Source of the DNA: CAMAVK01 sp964362485
GTDB lineage: Archaea; Nanobdellota; Nanobdellia; Woesearchaeales; GW2011-AR9
Length of the DNA stretch: 22,129 nucleotides
Assembly: GCA_964362485.1 (NCBI GenBank)
Contig: CAYIEX010000008.1
Span: 1-22,129, forward strand
Direction: 5' to 3'
The notes under the pieces were generated by a model. The model did no database searches. It saw only the letters and a list, made by a program, of their open reading frames with translations, and was not told where the DNA came from. Shown one piece after another: positions 1 to 6,396 of the stretch. A program made the position numbers and the translations under genes. The stretch's first letter is position 1. The number at the start of each line of letters is the position of its first letter.

Positions 1-427
1 AGTTGGGAAAATCGAACTCGTCTCCCTCATCTTCTGTTACTTCTGTTCCTTTGAGGATATACGCGCGGATGTTATCGCCGGCTTCTACATGAGCAATACC
101 AGCATAGGTTAACGCAATAATGGGATTATCACCTTGTACTTTTAAGTTTAGATAGGAACTGCTTCCAGCATCATAGACTGGGGAGCGTGCGCCAATTCGT
201 ATTTCTGAATCTAGTGCAATAGAGTGGTTGGAGGTCGTTGTTGTCGATTCGAAAACTAGAAATTCAAGTGGTGTGATGAGTTCTTCTCTTGGTTTTGCTT
301 GAGCTTGTAGTAGAGCCCATTCAGCTTGCTTACGCTCTTTCTTAGCTTTCATATAACTTTCTATTGCTTGTGGTGTAATGGCTTGCTCGATTTTGGCGAG
401 TGTCTCATCATCAATCTCATCTTTCAT
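1..427 (-). CDS. Hypothetical protein, 3' end cut by window edge
   Basis: This reading frame starts with ATG at 427 on the minus strand (MKDEIDDETL) and stays open to base 1, so 142 N-terminal residues are visible and the C-terminus lies outside. Residues 1-50 are charged and helical (ending MKAKKERKQAEWALLQAQ). The rest looks beta-rich, with a segment reading GDNPIIALTYAGIAHVEAGD followed by NIRAYILKGTEVTEDEGDEF. That pattern would fit a small beta-barrel such as an OB fold, but this is only a guess from strand and glycine spacing. There is no signal peptide or membrane segment. A TATA-like box at 451-458 sits about 28 bases upstream of the ATG, which suggests a leaderless transcript. I do not recognise the family. 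It is divergent from the transketolase operon. Confidence 0.6.
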   Translation of the reverse strand, partial: MKDEIDDETLAKIEQAITPQAIESYMKAKKERKQAEWALLQAQAKPREELITPLEFLVFESTTTTSNHSIALDSEIRIGARSPVYDAGSSSYLNLKVQGDNPIIALTYAGIAHVEAGDNIRAYILKGTEVTEDEGDEFDFPN

Positions 428-450
428 ATAGTTACAAAAAGTGATTAGGG

Positions 451-458
451 TATAATAA
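451..458 (-). promoter_or_regulatory. TATA box for the minus-strand gene at 427
   Basis: On the minus strand this reads TTATTATA, centred about 28 bases before the ATG at 427. The spacing fits an archaeal promoter with the transcript starting at or next to the start codon. Assigned by sequence and spacing only. Confidence 0.45.
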
Positions 459-528
459 GTTTTGGGTTTAGGGTTTGGTTATTCTTTCTATCTCCTTCCC
501 CTGCCGCCAAAACCATTCCGCCAAAACC

Positions 529-537
529 TTTATTAAA
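529..537 (+). promoter_or_regulatory. TATA box of the transketolase operon
   Basis: TTTATTAAA lies about 25-30 bases upstream of a Shine-Dalgarno-like AGAGG (561-565), so transcription would start near 558-562 and give a short leader before the ATG at 572. Confidence 0.45.
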
Positions 538-571
538 GTTTGAATTAGTCTTTATTTCAAAGAGGATGAAG

Positions 572-1486
572 ATGTTGTCAATTTTGGATTTGCAATTACA
601 CGCTGATGTTATTCGTGAAGATATTATTGTGTCCCTTGCTGCTGCAAAGTCTGGTCATAGTGCAGGGCCACTGGGGATGGCGGATATCTTTACTGCTCTT
701 TATTTTCGTGTTATGAAGCATAATCCTCGAAAACCATTATGGGATGGTCGCGATCGGTTTGTGCTATCGAATGGGCACATTTGTCCGGTTCTGTACGCCA
801 CCCTTGCGAATGCTGGTTATTTTCCTAAAAAAGAGTTGCTTACTTTGCGGAAATTAGGAACGCGGCTGCAAGGTCATCCGCATCGTGAGGTGCTGCCTGG
901 ACTTGAAACGACGTCGGGGCCGCTCGGGAGCGGTTTATCTCAAGCTGCGGGAATGGCGTTAGGTCTTCGGATAAATAAAAAAGAGAATTTGGTGTTTTGT
1001 GTGTGTAGCGATGGGGAGCAAAATGAGGGAAATCATTGGGAAGCGGTTATGTTTGCGGCGAAAAATAAACTGTCTAATCTCATTGCAATTACGGATCGCA
1101 ATTATATTCAAATCGATGGGCAAACTGAAGATATTATGCCGCTTGATCCGCTGGATGCGAAGTACAAAGCCTTTAATTGGAATGTGGTTACAATTGATGG
1201 GAATAGTATGACGCAAGTTGTTGATGCTCTTATGACGGCTCGCTTCAATAAGGACCGGCCGCTTATGATTATTGCAAAAACTGTACCTTGGAAGGGTGTT
1301 GATTTCATGGAGAATGATTATCGTTGGCATGGGGCGCCTCCGGGTGGACTTAAGACGGAGAAATCGCCGGAGAAAGATCGACAAATGGTTGTGGCTTTGT
1401 CTGAAATTCATGCTAAAGAAGAACAGGAAAGGGGGGCGTGGTACAAGACTCATCAAAAGTTGAAACCATTGCATTCCAAAAGATGA
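572..1486 (+). CDS. Transketolase, N-terminal (pyrophosphate-binding) subunit
   Basis: Transketolase moves two-carbon ketol units between sugar phosphates with thiamine diphosphate (ThDP), and gives archaea lacking an oxidative pentose pathway a route to ribose and erythrose phosphates. This chain carries the PP half. It has the early SGHSAGPLGMADIFTALYF block, the SNGH and TTSGPLGSGLSQAAGMALG blocks, and the ThDP/metal motif SDGEQNEGNHWEA with ITDRN about 30 residues later. At 304 residues it has the usual length of the split form. ATG 572 is preferred over ATG 566 because AGAGG at 561-565 is six bases before it and would abut the earlier codon. Its stop overlaps a start codon for the C-terminal subunit (ATGA, 1483-1486), consistent with coupled translation of a two-chain enzyme. 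Confidence 0.93.
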   Translation: MLSILDLQLHADVIREDIIVSLAAAKSGHSAGPLGMADIFTALYFRVMKHNPRKPLWDGRDRFVLSNGHICPVLYATLANAGYFPKKELLTLRKLGTRLQGHPHREVLPGLETTSGPLGSGLSQAAGMALGLRINKKENLVFCVCSDGEQNEGNHWEAVMFAAKNKLSNLIAITDRNYIQIDGQTEDIMPLDPLDAKYKAFNWNVVTIDGNSMTQVVDALMTARFNKDRPLMIIAKTVPWKGVDFMENDYRWHGAPPGGLKTEKSPEKDRQMVVALSEIHAKEEQERGAWYKTHQKLKPLHSKR

Positions 1487-2478
1487 AAAGCAAACAGATG
1501 AAAAACGCCTCTTTTTCAATGAATTCTCAAATGCATTTAGATTTATCTCGTGAAAAAATGCCAACACGTAATGGTTATGGCGATGCTCTTGTTGAAATTG
1601 GGAAGAAGAATAAAGATGTTGTAGTCTTGTGTGCGGATTTATCGGAATCCACACGCGTGGAAAAGTTTGCGAAGACGTATCCGGATCGCTTCGTTGAAAT
1701 TGGTGTTGCAGAACAGAATTTGGTGACGGTGGGCAGTGGTCTTGCTGCCGTGGGGAAGATTCCCTTTGTGTCATCGTATGCTGCATTTTGTCCGGGTCGG
1801 TGTTGGGAGCAGATTCGCACAACGATTTGTTATAATAATCAGAAAGTAAATATTGTGGGTGCTCATGCGGGGATATCTGTTGGCCCGGATGGGGCGACGC
1901 ATCAGATGTTGGAGGATGTGGCACTCATGCGAGTTCTTCCAAATATGACAGTGGTTGTGCCATGTGATTATGAACAGACGCGAAAGGTTACTTCTGCGTT
2001 AGTTTCTTGGAAAGGACCAACATATATGCGCTTTACACGTGAGAAAACGATGCAGATGACGACTGCCCGAACGCCTTTTAAGATTGGCGAAGCGCAAGTG
2101 TTTTGTGATGGGCGCGATGTAGTACTCATTGGGTGTGGTCCTGTGGTGTGGGAGTGTGTGGAAGCGGCACGGAAACTTGCTGTTGATGGTATTTCTGTGA
2201 TGGTGATTAATTGTCATACGATTAAACCGCTGGATCGAAAGACAATTGTGGCTGCGGCACGTAAGTGCGGACGCGTGGTGACAGTAGAGGAAGGCCAGGT
2301 GACGGGCGGTCTTGGTGGGGCTGTTGCTGAGTTATTATCGGGGGTGTATCCGGTGCCTATTAAACGGATTGGAGTTCATGATCATTTTGGGGAATCGGGG
2401 GAGCCTGGCGAATTATTATATAAATTTGGCTTTAGTGCCGAGCATATAGCACGAGAAACCCGTAAATTATTTAAATGA
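1483..2478 (+). CDS. Transketolase, C-terminal (pyrimidine-binding) subunit
   Basis: This is the partner chain of the split transketolase, supplying the Pyr and C-terminal domains. Visible landmarks are TRNGYGDALVEIGKKNKDVV near the start, CADLSESTR, and IGVAEQN, where the Glu activates the ThDP pyrimidine in this family. GLAAVGKIPFVSSYAAF, GAHAGISVGPDGATHQ and a C-terminal TVEEGQVTGGLGGAVAELL follow. Length (331 residues) is normal. The start is not certain. ATG 1483 overlaps the previous stop in the classic ATGA arrangement, but a GTG at 1438 preceded by a G-rich stretch is open in the same frame, and an ATG 16 codons further in (MHLDLSREKMPTRNGYG) would match the usual family N-terminus better. 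Confidence 0.92.
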   Translation: MKSKQMKNASFSMNSQMHLDLSREKMPTRNGYGDALVEIGKKNKDVVVLCADLSESTRVEKFAKTYPDRFVEIGVAEQNLVTVGSGLAAVGKIPFVSSYAAFCPGRCWEQIRTTICYNNQKVNIVGAHAGISVGPDGATHQMLEDVALMRVLPNMTVVVPCDYEQTRKVTSALVSWKGPTYMRFTREKTMQMTTARTPFKIGEAQVFCDGRDVVLIGCGPVVWECVEAARKLAVDGISVMVINCHTIKPLDRKTIVAAARKCGRVVTVEEGQVTGGLGGAVAELLSGVYPVPIKRIGVHDHFGESGEPGELLYKFGFSAEHIARETRKLFK

Positions 2479-2497
2479 GTACATTTGAGAGGGTATT

Positions 2498-2590
2498 ATG
2501 AATGCTTGTCCTGAATGTAGTGAGCCTATGACGAAGAGCGTGGAGTGCAAGAAATGTCGTTTGTGCGTGGGCTGCTGTGAATGTGAGTGA
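2498..2590 (+). CDS. 30-residue cysteine-rich (zinc-ribbon-like) microprotein
   Basis: A short frame starts 19 bases after the transketolase stop with a good ribosome site (GAGAGGG at 2487-2493). It encodes 30 residues, eight of them cysteine: CPEC near the start, then CKKC, and a run reading CRLCVGCCEC at the end. Paired CxxC motifs suggest one or two structural zinc sites or another metal cluster. No other domain, signal peptide or membrane segment is visible. Its position and ribosome site suggest co-transcription with the transketolase genes, but a functional link is not shown. It ends three bases before the convergent stop at 2594. Short zinc-ribbon proteins are common in archaea; I cannot name this one. 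Confidence 0.6.
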   Translation: MNACPECSEPMTKSVECKKCRLCVGCCECE

Positions 2591-2593
2591 GTC

Positions 2594-3586
2594 TTAAAGT
2601 AATTTGGAATATTCCACTTCTTTTATTACATCAACTAATGCTAGAGACCATGCTATTACGATTAAAAGGAAGCCAACATAAGGGATGATGATTCCTATTG
2701 TTACCACTCCTAATTGGATTAAACTATTTTGTTTCTTGGTTCTTCTTGAGCCAATTAGGGTACCTAATCCGGGAATTACTAAATTGATAATCATACATAA
2801 ACTTAACCATCCATCAGAAAGATTATTGCTTTTTTCTATCTCTTTCTTATCAATATCCAATTTATTAAGAATTTTATCTACTGGCAGTTCTAATTTACTT
2901 AGGTTATTTTCGAGTTCTACTTCTTTCTCTATTAACTTTAGGGTTTCAAGAAAGTTCTTACTGTTCGTCATTTTTTCTTGAATCTCTAGCCTTTTTGTGA
3001 ATAGGTGGTAATCTTCTGCTGCGATTTGATCATGCTTGGACTCAATTCTTCTCTTCCACGGTTTAAAAAATTCATTGAATTTTGCTATCTCGTTGGTATC
3101 TAAAGCTTGATAATTCGCAGGGCTATTAAATGTTGATTCAAAGCTTACTAGGCAGCTAGTGTATAAACTAGAGTATATCTCTCTAACCGTATTTTTCATT
3201 ACATCTGTAAAGGGTTTTTCTATACCTCGTCGTTCAAGAGACTCAATCTGTCTATAATAAATCTCGAGTATCTCCACCGAATTATTCACAAATTTGTTTA
3301 TCCTCTGCTTTCCATTGGTTTTTTCTAATTCATTTTCTTTCATTTCTTTATTTAATAAGTCGAGCTTTACTTGTAACTTTTCAAAATAGACTTCTTCCTC
3401 TGCTAGGGGCTTAACCTCTTTAATATATTGCCTCACCGTATTGCCACTAATCCCTAATTGAAACGCTATTTCATCTGCTGTATGACCTTTCTTTAGATAT
3501 TCTTTTGTTACTTCTAATCTATCTCTTCTGTCTTGGCTTCTCCGTTCACGTGCCATAGCACGAGCCCATTGGCCTTTTCTGTTCAT
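2594..3586 (-). CDS. Membrane-anchored HTH / coiled-coil protein
   Basis: This 330-residue protein is the last gene of a four-gene minus-strand operon and overlaps the RmuC-like stop by four bases (ATGA). The basic N-terminus (about residues 1-25) leads into a helix-turn-helix reading KKGHTADEIAFQLGISGNTV (about 33-52), of the homeodomain-like type seen in resolvases and sigma-like regulators. A long charged helical region with coiled-coil character follows (about 65-250). The C-terminal 75 residues contain two or three hydrophobic segments, including MIINLVIPGLGTLIG and GVVTIGIIIPYVGFLLIVIA, resembling small two-helix membrane domains of prokaryotes. A DNA-binding domain tethered to the membrane through a coiled coil could be a one-component sensor or could hold DNA near the membrane-bound nuclease. 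Function is inferred, not recognised. Confidence 0.8.
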   Translation of the reverse strand: MNRKGQWARAMARERRSQDRRDRLEVTKEYLKKGHTADEIAFQLGISGNTVRQYIKEVKPLAEEEVYFEKLQVKLDLLNKEMKENELEKTNGKQRINKFVNNSVEILEIYYRQIESLERRGIEKPFTDVMKNTVREIYSSLYTSCLVSFESTFNSPANYQALDTNEIAKFNEFFKPWKRRIESKHDQIAAEDYHLFTKRLEIQEKMTNSKNFLETLKLIEKEVELENNLSKLELPVDKILNKLDIDKKEIEKSNNLSDGWLSLCMIINLVIPGLGTLIGSRRTKKQNSLIQLGVVTIGIIIPYVGFLLIVIAWSLALVDVIKEVEYSKLL

Positions 3587-4488
3587 TTCTTCACTTCTTC
3601 TATTTCTAATAATGAGACATCACTGATCTTACGCTGAGACTTGTTTAGTTCAGTCATTATTCCATCATTTGCATTTGTAATTTGAGTGATACCTTTACTT
3701 ATGGTTTCACTTTTCTTTTCGATTTCACACAGAATGTTCCTGAGAGAGTGTACTACATCTTTGTAGACTCCAATATTTCCTACAGAAAGAGATTTATTGT
3801 AATTATCTCCTAACATACAAGCAAATAAGAAAACTTTTGTGTAACCAGCAACGAACACGCCCGTTCTAACCGCATCTTTATTAATATCTGGAAATTGATC
3901 GAAAATGCTATCCGGAATAGCTACAATACACTTGTCTATGGTGTTGCGGTTGTTAATGTATTTTTTTGCTTCATTTTTGCTTTTTTCTACTATCTTTTGA
4001 ATATCTTTCTTTATTTTTAACTGTTCATCAGGATTATCAGTTTGCTCAAATTTAGCATATAATTCATCTAGTTCTGGCATTTTAGAGTCAATGGGTAGGT
4101 ATTTTCCATTTTTCAGATCCCATGCAAATTCTACTACACTGCCTTTGTCGGTTCTTAAATCCGTAACTACTAAGCCTGTTGCTATCGCTTCAGAGAGAAT
4201 TTGTTTTAATATTGCTTCACCTACTCTGCCGCGTCGTTTGGTGCCGTTTATAGTTCTTGTAAAGTGACCAATGTTTTCTTCTACACATTTCATTATTCTT
4301 TGCTGTCTCTCATGGTCTTCTTTTGCTTTGGCCTCAAGAGTCTTTTCGATATTTGAGAGTTGACTTAACAGCAAGTTTCCTGATAGGATATTTTCACTTT
4401 GTCTTGATTCAGGTTTGTTGTTTAATTTTATCGCTATGTACACTAAAAGAACTAGAACTCCTATACCTATTATTTCTATCAATACCAT
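3583..4488 (-). CDS. RmuC-like membrane-anchored PD-(D/E)XK nuclease
   Basis: The protein has one N-terminal membrane helix (about residues 1-22), a helical stretch with coiled-coil character (about 30-85), and an RmuC-type core. In the core GRVGEAILKQIL corresponds to the conserved GxxGE..L..IL segment. EFAWDL, then YLPIDSKMP, provides the acidic residue and D-x-K expected of a PD-(D/E)XK nuclease. RmuC proteins are linked to limiting DNA rearrangement and to defence against foreign DNA; the biochemical role is not well settled. At about 301 residues it is shorter than bacterial RmuC. ATG 4488 is chosen, four bases after the upstream stop; an in-frame TTG at 4500 would overlap the zinc-ribbon gene. 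The family call is good, the role inferred. Confidence 0.78.
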   Translation of the reverse strand: MVLIEIIGIGVLVLLVYIAIKLNNKPESRQSENILSGNLLLSQLSNIEKTLEAKAKEDHERQQRIMKCVEENIGHFTRTINGTKRRGRVGEAILKQILSEAIATGLVVTDLRTDKGSVVEFAWDLKNGKYLPIDSKMPELDELYAKFEQTDNPDEQLKIKKDIQKIVEKSKNEAKKYINNRNTIDKCIVAIPDSIFDQFPDINKDAVRTGVFVAGYTKVFLFACMLGDNYNKSLSVGNIGVYKDVVHSLRNILCEIEKKSETISKGITQITNANDGIMTELNKSQRKISDVSLLEIEEVKK

Positions 4489-4492
4489 TTGC

Positions 4493-4693
4493 TTAACCAA
4501 ACCACTGATATAACAAGTAAAGGATTAATGCTGATCCTATGATTGCTCGCGCTACATTCCACGTAAGTTTTGTATCTGCGTCACTATCTTTTTCTTCTGT
4601 TATCTTAAGTCTCAAACCGCAATGAGGGCAAGTCTCTGCGTTTTTGCTAATAGTTTTACTGCAGTCGGGACAGCCGGTAAGGTTATTGTTCAA
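4493..4693 (-). CDS. Zinc-ribbon protein with C-terminal membrane helix
   Basis: A 66-residue protein beginning with a TTG codon, five bases after the lipoprotein stop, with a G-rich stretch (GGGGGAT on the minus strand, about 4702-4708) as possible ribosome site. Residues 8-11 (CPDC) and 22-25 (CPHC, followed by GL) form a typical four-cysteine zinc ribbon. A charged linker follows, and residues about 45-64 are one hydrophobic helix (ARAIIGSALILYLLYQWFG). Such proteins place a zinc ribbon on the cytoplasmic face of the membrane. In this operon it could be an adaptor between the membrane nuclease and its neighbours. This partnership is an inference from gene order. Confidence 0.78.
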   Translation of the reverse strand: MNNNLTGCPDCSKTISKNAETCPHCGLRLKITEEKDSDADTKLTWNVARAIIGSALILYLLYQWFG

Positions 4694-4698
4694 TTTGC

Positions 4699-5358
4699 TT
4701 ATCCCCCCATCACTAGTTCAATTTTCTCCACTCCTACAATTTCATTGTTGTTTCTTATTTCAACCCAAATTGTATATTTTCCTTTTTCATTCACAATCAA
4801 TGGATTAAAAATATCACCGCTAATTGGCAAACTGCCACCCCATGTATAATCGTTAGGATACCATTCTTCCATTAAACGGCCTATTGGTGGGAATTCATCT
4901 TCTTCGGAGATATGTATTATCTTTTGATCGTATTCTACAAAAATCGTATATGATGGATTTATTTTTGTGCAACCAAGGTTTCTAACATCACCTAATAATA
5001 AACTCCCCAATCTTCCTTCTCCTATTGATGGATACCACATCGCGGTTTGTTCATTATTTACTGTGTCTACCCAATTTTTAAGAGTGAGATTCATTAAACT
5101 AACATTAAACATCTCTGGTAAGTTGCAATTAATTTTAGCTTTCTTTAATCGATCTAGCGCATTATACGCGTTGTTGATGGCATCTCTTAGTTCTTTCTGC
5201 TGAGTAATTATTTCTTCATGTTTTAACTGTTCTGCAGTTTGCTGCTGAGATATTATTTCCTTTGCGCCTTGTGGAGTATCTATCATCACTTTCGTCTCAA
5301 ACTGTGGTGAGCACCCCAATATTAAAATAAAGCTAATAATCAAAATAATATATTTCAT
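4699..5358 (-). CDS. Predicted lipoprotein, first gene of the RmuC-like operon
   Basis: A 219-residue protein with an N-terminal export signal, MKYIILIISFILILGCSPQ, that ends in a lipobox-like ILGC, so Cys16 may be lipid-anchored outside the membrane. Residues about 38-70 are charged and helical, rich in Gln and Glu (SQQQTAEQLKHEEIITQQKE). The remainder looks like a mixed beta domain with Trp-rich turns (EEWYPNDYTWGGSLP) and a closing strand-rich part (KGKYTIWVEIRNNNEIVGVE) that may be an Ig-like fold. I do not recognise a family. It is the first gene of the operon, starting about 20 bases from a minus-strand TATA-like box, and its upstream region is shared with the divergent winged-helix gene. 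Confidence 0.75.
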   Translation of the reverse strand: MKYIILIISFILILGCSPQFETKVMIDTPQGAKEIISQQQTAEQLKHEEIITQQKELRDAINNAYNALDRLKKAKINCNLPEMFNVSLMNLTLKNWVDTVNNEQTAMWYPSIGEGRLGSLLLGDVRNLGCTKINPSYTIFVEYDQKIIHISEEDEFPPIGRLMEEWYPNDYTWGGSLPISGDIFNPLIVNEKGKYTIWVEIRNNNEIVGVEKIELVMGG

Positions 5359-5376
5359 TGTTAGTACCCACCATCC

Positions 5377-5382
5377 TATATA
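5377..5382 (-). promoter_or_regulatory. TATA box of the lipoprotein/RmuC-like operon
   Basis: The hexamer TATATA is centred about 21 bases from the ATG at 5358, slightly closer than usual, which suggests a leaderless message. The first copy of the 14-base direct repeat begins at its upstream edge. Confidence 0.4.
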
Positions 5383-5430
5383 CTTACTGCAATATCATGA
5401 GTTAGCTCTATTTAAAACTTACTGCAATAT
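5382..5430. promoter_or_regulatory. 14-base direct repeat between divergent promoters (candidate operator)
   Basis: ACTTACTGCAATAT occurs at 5382-5395 and again exactly at 5417-5430, 35 bases apart in the same orientation. The first copy touches the TATA box of the minus-strand operon; the second lies directly after the TATA box of the plus-strand winged-helix gene, over its expected transcription start. This position is ideal for one regulator to control both directions. The small winged-helix protein encoded immediately downstream is the obvious candidate binder. The repeat is seen directly; the operator role is inferred. Confidence 0.55.
5409..5417 (+). promoter_or_regulatory. TATA box of the winged-helix regulator gene
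   Basis: TATTTAAAA is centred about 24 bases upstream of the ATG at 5437, so the transcript is probably leaderless. No Shine-Dalgarno sequence is present before this ATG, which agrees. Confidence 0.5.
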
Positions 5431-5436
5431 TGTGGT

Positions 5437-5694
5437 ATGACGAAGAGATCTTCTTATGAAATTAAGGAGAAGATTATGCTTGCTGTACGGGAAAAGCCGG
5501 CGACGTATGCTGAACTTGAGCGGAAGGTAAATACGGGTTATCGTTCTATTAAATCGAATTGTGAGGAACTACGTTCTTATGAGTTTGTATCGATTGTTCC
5601 GATTGAAAGACACAAGGCGAATGGTAGACTCGCGTTTCAAGTTAAAATCACCCCACGCGGTTTAGATACGATTCAACATAAGAAGAAAAAATAG
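5437..5694 (+). CDS. Small winged-helix DNA-binding regulator
   Basis: An 85-residue basic protein. Residues about 8-48 read as a winged helix: a first helix (YEIKEKIMLAVREKP), then TYAELERKVNTGYRSIKSNC as the helix-turn-helix. A beta-wing follows (FVSIVPIERHKANGRLAFQV), ending in KITPRGLDTIQHKKKK. The pattern is that of archaeal ArsR/PadR-like one-domain regulators that sense little more than promoter occupancy. It sits divergently from the lipoprotein/RmuC-like operon with two direct repeats in between, so repression of its own promoter and that of the operon is likely. The wing's TPRG segment is common in archaeal winged-helix proteins. The fold is well supported, the target inferred. Confidence 0.8.
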   Translation: MTKRSSYEIKEKIMLAVREKPATYAELERKVNTGYRSIKSNCEELRSYEFVSIVPIERHKANGRLAFQVKITPRGLDTIQHKKKK

Positions 5695-5706
5695 TTTTCT
5701 GAGTAC

Positions 5707-5741
5707 TTGGTATGACAAAGGAAGTGATGTGTCCATACCAA
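5707..5741 (+). terminator. Strong hairpin after the winged-helix gene
   Basis: TTGGTATGACA (5707-5717) pairs with TGTCCATACCAA (5730-5741) as an 11-base-pair stem with one bulged C (5733) and a 12-base loop. It begins 12 bases after the stop at 5694. No long T-run follows, so it may be an mRNA 3' stabiliser or a protein-binding palindrome rather than a classic terminator. Confidence 0.4.
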
Positions 5742-5777
5742 CTAATCATAATACAGAATTATAAGCTCCCCATTAAC

Positions 5778-5817
5778 TCCAACAATAGAAGTGATCACTC
5801 CAAAAACAATAGTTGGA
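5778..5817. promoter_or_regulatory. Nested palindromes upstream of the MNT-HEPN promoter
   Basis: A perfect 10-base palindrome AGTGATCACT (5790-5799) is flanked by TCCAAC (5778-5783) and its reverse complement GTTGGA (5812-5817); ACAATAG also recurs at 5782-5788 and 5806-5812. The block lies just upstream of the TATA box at 5834. It could be an operator or upstream activator site. No binding protein is known from the sequence. Confidence 0.3.
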
Positions 5818-5833
5818 CTCACAAACCGATAAC

Positions 5834-5859
5834 TTTAAATATCGTTTGATAATATATCA
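5834..5859 (+). promoter_or_regulatory. Core promoter and start-site palindrome of the MNT-HEPN pair
   Basis: TTTAAATA (5834-5841) is a TATA box 25 bases before the ATG at 5866, implying a leaderless message. Between them lies a perfect 5-3-5 palindrome, TGATAATATATCA (5847-5859). A repressor bound there would block the transcription start, which suits autoregulation by the winged-helix part of the encoded nucleotidyltransferase. Confidence 0.45.
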
Positions 5860-5865
5860 TCTCAA

Positions 5866-6396
5866 ATGACCCGAAATAGTATCAAGCAGACAATCAAAGA
5901 GTACTTCTTCATCAATCCAACTGTAAAGCTGAGGGTCAGAGAAATAGAGAGAACTCTAAAATTGCCCTTGCCGTCAGTAATACGATACTGCAAAGAACTG
6001 GAAAAGGAAAGTATTCTTATCACTGAGAAAATAGGTAACGTTACATTCTACACGGCAAGCAGAAGCGAAAATTATTTTTTAGAAAAAAAGCTCTACAATA
6101 TAAAGATGATATATCGGTCTGGGCTGATAGAGTATTTAAAGATAGAATTAAGCAATCCTGCAATAGTCATCTTCGGTTCATATGCAAAAGGTGAAGATAC
6201 TGAAAACAGTGATATTGACATTTACATAGAAACACCTTCAAAAAAACAAGTAAGTCTTGAAAAATTCAAAAAATTAGTGCATAGAGAGATCCATGTATTT
6301 CAGCATAAAAATATCAAAGATGTCTTAAATCCCCATTTAGCGAATAATATTATAAATGGTATAACGGTAAATAAGTACATAGAGGTATTCGCATGA
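5866..6396 (+). CDS. Winged-helix / minimal nucleotidyltransferase fusion, MntA-like antitoxin
   Basis: A 176-residue protein with two parts. Residues about 1-65 form a winged helix (LRVREIERTLKLPLPSVIRY, then a wing). Residues about 85-176 are a minimal nucleotidyltransferase with the signature GSYAKGEDTENSDIDIY, in which Gly104, Ser105, Asp116 and Asp118 match GS-x10-DxD. The usual third carboxylate is not obvious; the expected strand reads EIHVFQH. In MntA/HepT-type modules the nucleotidyltransferase neutralises a HEPN RNase toxin, in studied cases by adding AMP to a tyrosine. Here the HEPN gene overlaps the stop by four bases (ATGA), and the fused HTH suggests promoter autoregulation. Heavy use of AGA and ATA codons sets it apart from the housekeeping neighbours. 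Confidence 0.88.
   Translation: MTRNSIKQTIKEYFFINPTVKLRVREIERTLKLPLPSVIRYCKELEKESILITEKIGNVTFYTASRSENYFLEKKLYNIKMIYRSGLIEYLKIELSNPAIVIFGSYAKGEDTENSDIDIYIETPSKKQVSLEKFKKLVHREIHVFQHKNIKDVLNPHLANNIINGITVNKYIEVFA

Noticed and set aside
959..1924. Long open frame on the minus strand across both transketolase genes
   Set aside because: It lies opposite two clearly conserved genes, crosses their junction, has no promoter or ribosome site and its product is low-complexity without any fold.
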